Assembly (NCBI GenBank): GCA_026993805.1 | Contig: JALWSA010000015.1 | Span: forward strand, 1-64,000 | From: Thermotogaceae bacterium | GTDB lineage: Bacteria > Thermotogota > Thermotogae > Thermotogales > Thermotogaceae | Direction: 5' to 3' | DNA length: 64,000 nt | Translations under genes and position numbers: made by a program | The notes under the pieces: model-generated | Seen by the model: the letters and a program-made list of their open reading frames with translations, nothing else | What the model was told of the DNA's origin: nothing | Databases searched by the model: none | Shown: one piece after another, positions 61,746 through 64,000 of the stretch | Position numbering within the stretch: position 1 is the stretch's first letter | Layout: every line of letters begins with the position of its first letter

Positions 61746-63351
61746 CAAGAAGATCAAGGCTCTTGTTTACTTGCCTTTAAAACCCGAGAAGGCAAAGGCT
61801 CTCAATTTACCGCTCAAGCTCCCCATAAGAGCGGAGGATCTGCCGCTCATTGCTGATAAAGACAGAATCCCGCTCGATGTCATTGTTAGAGGCTTGGAAG
61901 AACAGGTAAAACTGGAAAAAGACGATTACTACACTTCCTACCTCGTTTATTTTTACTACGAAAAGGCAAAAGAGCTCCTTTCCAGTGGTGATTACAGCGC
62001 GGCCATGGATTACGTAGAAAAAGCTGGAGCTTTGATCAAAGACTACAGGTACCATTTCTATAGAGGCCTCATATTCACAAAAACGGGAAGGGAAAAAGAA
62101 GCCGAAGTTGAACTGAAACTCTCCACAGGGTTAAACGAACGGTTTTCCTTGGCCCATTACGAACTGGGAAAGTTGTATATGAAACAGGGAGAATTAGATG
62201 ACGCTGAAAAACACTTCAAAAAAGCACTGGAAATAGACCAAGATTTCATACTCCCAATGGTGGGACTTGGGGACGTTCAACTGTCGCGCGGAGAGCTGGA
62301 AGCAGCACTGGAAAGCTATCAGAAAGCCCTCGAAAAAGATCAAAACCTACCGGATGTTTACAACAGAATTGGTGTAATAATGAACACGCTCCAGAGATTT
62401 GAAGAAGCGAAAATGTACTTCGAAAAAGCCATAAAGATTTTGCCATCTTACGATGACGCCAAATTCAACCTCGCTTTTACGCTGTCACGCTTGGGACACC
62501 ACTTCAAAAGCCTGGAGATACTGCTTGAGTTGGAAAAAAGCCATCCGGACGATCCGGCGGTACTCAACGAACTCGGGATAACAATGAGAGAGCTTGGACT
62601 CTTTGAAGAGTCTACCGAAAAATTAGAAAAAGCCCTGAGGCTTTCTCCGAATGATGAAGGGATAAAACTCAATTTTGGAAGAAGTCTGCTTTTCGTGGAT
62701 AAAGAAAGGGCTCTGGAGGTTCTCAAAGAAATAGAAGGTGAAAACAGGCATCTCGCAGAGAATCTTATAGAATACTCATCGAAATCCGTGGAGTTAAACT
62801 GGCTCGAGGGATTGTCAATAGAGGGCGAGAGTATACTGGAGATAGTAAACGAAATGGCTTCTCTTTCAATAGAAGAGCTTCTGGAATTCGCAGAACTTGA
62901 AGATCCCGATCTTTCATCCCGGAGAGATTCCATTCTGGAAGGATACATACCAAAACAGGAGAGCGATATAGACACGATGGAATTCTTAGAAGAAGCCTTC
63001 CTCTGGATACTGGGAGCCAGAGATTTCATTGACATGGAAAGACGTTCTATAGTACTCGCAAGCTCTTTATACGGAAGCGGAAGGATGCTCGCGGTAATGA
63101 GAATCCTGCTCAGAATGGCTCAAATGAGAATTGAATATGGAAAGATCGTACTCGACGATCTTTTAGAATCCGTTGTGCCTGAACTCCAAGATCTTGACTG
63201 GCACTTTGCATTAAAAATATCGCGCTACATGAACGCCATTCCGAGCTACGAACCAAAGACTGCAACAGATTTCATGATATCCCTTCTCAATTTTCTGGAA
63301 TCAAATGAAACGCCAGAAAAATACGAGCTATTCTTGAAAATCCTCAGATAG
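61738..63351 (+). CDS. TPR-repeat protein
   Basis: 537 residues from TTG 61738, overlapping fakA by 8 bases. From about residue 75 to 330 there are six to eight tetratricopeptide repeats, for example 'AHYELGKLYMKQGELDDAEKHFKKALEID' (core 'GELDDAEKHFKKALEID') and 'AVLNELGITMRELGLFEESTEKLEKALRL' (core 'LGLFEESTEKLEKAL'). The rest is helical without a known domain. Probably an adaptor. No signal peptide. The stop overlaps the convergent HD-GYP gene. Confidence 0.88.
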   Translation: MSNKKIKALVYLPLKPEKAKALNLPLKLPIRAEDLPLIADKDRIPLDVIVRGLEEQVKLEKDDYYTSYLVYFYYEKAKELLSSGDYSAAMDYVEKAGALIKDYRYHFYRGLIFTKTGREKEAEVELKLSTGLNERFSLAHYELGKLYMKQGELDDAEKHFKKALEIDQDFILPMVGLGDVQLSRGELEAALESYQKALEKDQNLPDVYNRIGVIMNTLQRFEEAKMYFEKAIKILPSYDDAKFNLAFTLSRLGHHFKSLEILLELEKSHPDDPAVLNELGITMRELGLFEESTEKLEKALRLSPNDEGIKLNFGRSLLFVDKERALEVLKEIEGENRHLAENLIEYSSKSVELNWLEGLSIEGESILEIVNEMASLSIEELLEFAELEDPDLSSRRDSILEGYIPKQESDIDTMEFLEEAFLWILGARDFIDMERRSIVLASSLYGSGRMLAVMRILLRMAQMRIEYGKIVLDDLLESVVPELQDLDWHFALKISRYMNAIPSYEPKTATDFMISLLNFLESNETPEKYELFLKILR

Positions 63352-64000
63352 ACTTCAAAACCTTGGATATCTCCTCGTAATTCTCGAAAAACACGTCAAC
63401 TACCCGAGGATCGAACTTTATCCCGGACATGCTCTTTATGTAAGATATCACTTTATCCTCTGGCCAGGCTGGCCTGTAAACCCTGTCAGAGAGAAGGGCA
63501 TCATAGGAGTCTATAACAGAGACTATCCTCGCTTCTATTGGTATCTCCTCACCCTTCAAACCTTCCGGATAACCCGTACCATCCCAATTCTCATGGTGGT
63601 AGAGTGCTATCTTTGCGGCTATCTTGAATACGGCGTTGTCGTGCTTGCTCAATATCTTGTAACCAATAACGGTATGCGTTTTCATAACCTCGTATTCGCT
63701 ATCCGTGAGCTTCCCAGGTTTATTCAGGATGCTATCGGGGATACCTATCTTTCCAACATCATGGAGCATGGAAGCCAATCTCATGCTCTTGGAATAACTC
63801 TCATCGAATCCCATCGCCCTTGAAACAATGTAAGTCATCTCCGCAACCCGTCTTATGTGTTCACCGGTTTCAACAGACCTGTGCTCTATCAAATCCGCCA
63901 GGGTGTATATCATCTTGTCCATGGTCTCATCGAACATCGTCTCCAAAGCTTTGCTCTCCACCAAATTTATGACCTGAAACGCGTATATACTCAAAAGGTC
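63344..64000 (-). CDS. HD-GYP domain protein, 5' partial
   Basis: The frame is open to the right edge, so the start is outside the window (TTG 63994 is not convincing). 216 or more residues are seen, nearly all the HD-GYP domain: 'EHRSVETGEHIRRVAEMTY', 'HDVGKIGIPDSILNKPGKLT', 'HHENWDGTGYPEGLKGEEIP', 'VIDSYDALLSDRVYRPAW'. All metal ligands, including the final Asp, are present, so cyclic-di-GMP phosphodiesterase activity is expected. A sensor or receiver domain probably precedes it. Confidence 0.9.
   Translation of the reverse strand, partial: DLLSIYAFQVINLVESKALETMFDETMDKMIYTLADLIEHRSVETGEHIRRVAEMTYIVSRAMGFDESYSKSMRLASMLHDVGKIGIPDSILNKPGKLTDSEYEVMKTHTVIGYKILSKHDNAVFKIAAKIALYHHENWDGTGYPEGLKGEEIPIEARIVSVIDSYDALLSDRVYRPAWPEDKVISYIKSMSGIKFDPRVVDVFFENYEEISKVLKSI

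Overview
The window looks like chromosomal DNA of a thermophilic bacterium of the phylum Thermotogota, probably Thermotogales or a relative. The signs are tightly packed overlapping operons, AGA/AGG and ATA-rich codon use, a short Mfd, TrmFO, a bacterial Mrp/Mbh-type antiporter cluster, a SpeD/SpeE pair behind an XRE-cupin regulator, several HD-GYP proteins, and proteins ending in outer-membrane beta-barrel signals. No genus can be fixed from sequence alone. I saw no insertion sequence, prophage, CRISPR array or rRNA. There is one tRNA (Leu, CAG), and the genes are almost all chromosomal housekeeping genes.

Layout. 1-2.6 kb: end of a barrel protein, glnA (minus) and rpmB. 2.6-7.9 kb (plus): a YhaM-type nuclease, then tRNA-Leu, a TagA/WecG glycosyltransferase, a CBS-domain pyrophosphatase, a methyltransferase and an EcfA-type ATPase. 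7.8-17.25 kb (minus): one long operon of folD, xseA, xseB, a degenerate patatin, ddl, a MoaB-like gene, an HD-GYP protein, two degenerate nitrilase-fold proteins and surE. 17.25-17.6 kb: an intergenic region with decayed gene debris, then a GntR/LacI hybrid regulator. 18.6-27.4 kb (minus): pilT, prfA, hpt, a 33-residue membrane ORF, an HD-GYP protein, mfd and sfsA. 27.5-34.7 kb (plus): glgX, an unknown gene, an RsbW-like kinase, trmFO, a DUF342 protein, a prepilin-like protein and a LipS2-like radical SAM enzyme. 34.6-38.2 kb: a lytic transglycosylase (minus), then dnaX, ybaB and gap. 38.2-40.1 kb (minus): XRE-cupin regulator, speD and speE. 40.3-54.8 kb (plus): a long gene run that opens with an Mrp-like antiporter and continues through tmk, an ABC permease, ctpA, an RND transporter and yqeH. 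54.8-56.2 kb (minus): MTHFR and a MetH-activation-domain gene. 56.2-63.4 kb (plus): an outer-membrane metalloprotease/barrel protein, an M20 peptidase, Asp23, FakA/YloV and a TPR protein. The right edge is an HD-GYP gene (minus) cut by the window.

The most unusual items are these: an MbhD/DUF4040 membrane segment fused to a shortened solute-binding domain inside an Mrp cluster that has no MrpA antiporter subunit; an A8 slippery run in dnaX with an immediate out-of-frame stop; FolD with its catalytic Lys, Gln and Asp replaced; a run of pseudo-enzymes (two nitrilase-fold, one patatin-fold) in one operon with an HD-GYP protein whose last metal ligand is altered; and a perfect 8-bp hairpin holding the Shine-Dalgarno sequence of the Asp23 gene in its loop.

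Gene starts were chosen from Shine-Dalgarno spacing. Where the start differs from the longest open frame, the entry says so. All functions are read by eye from motifs, without any database search.
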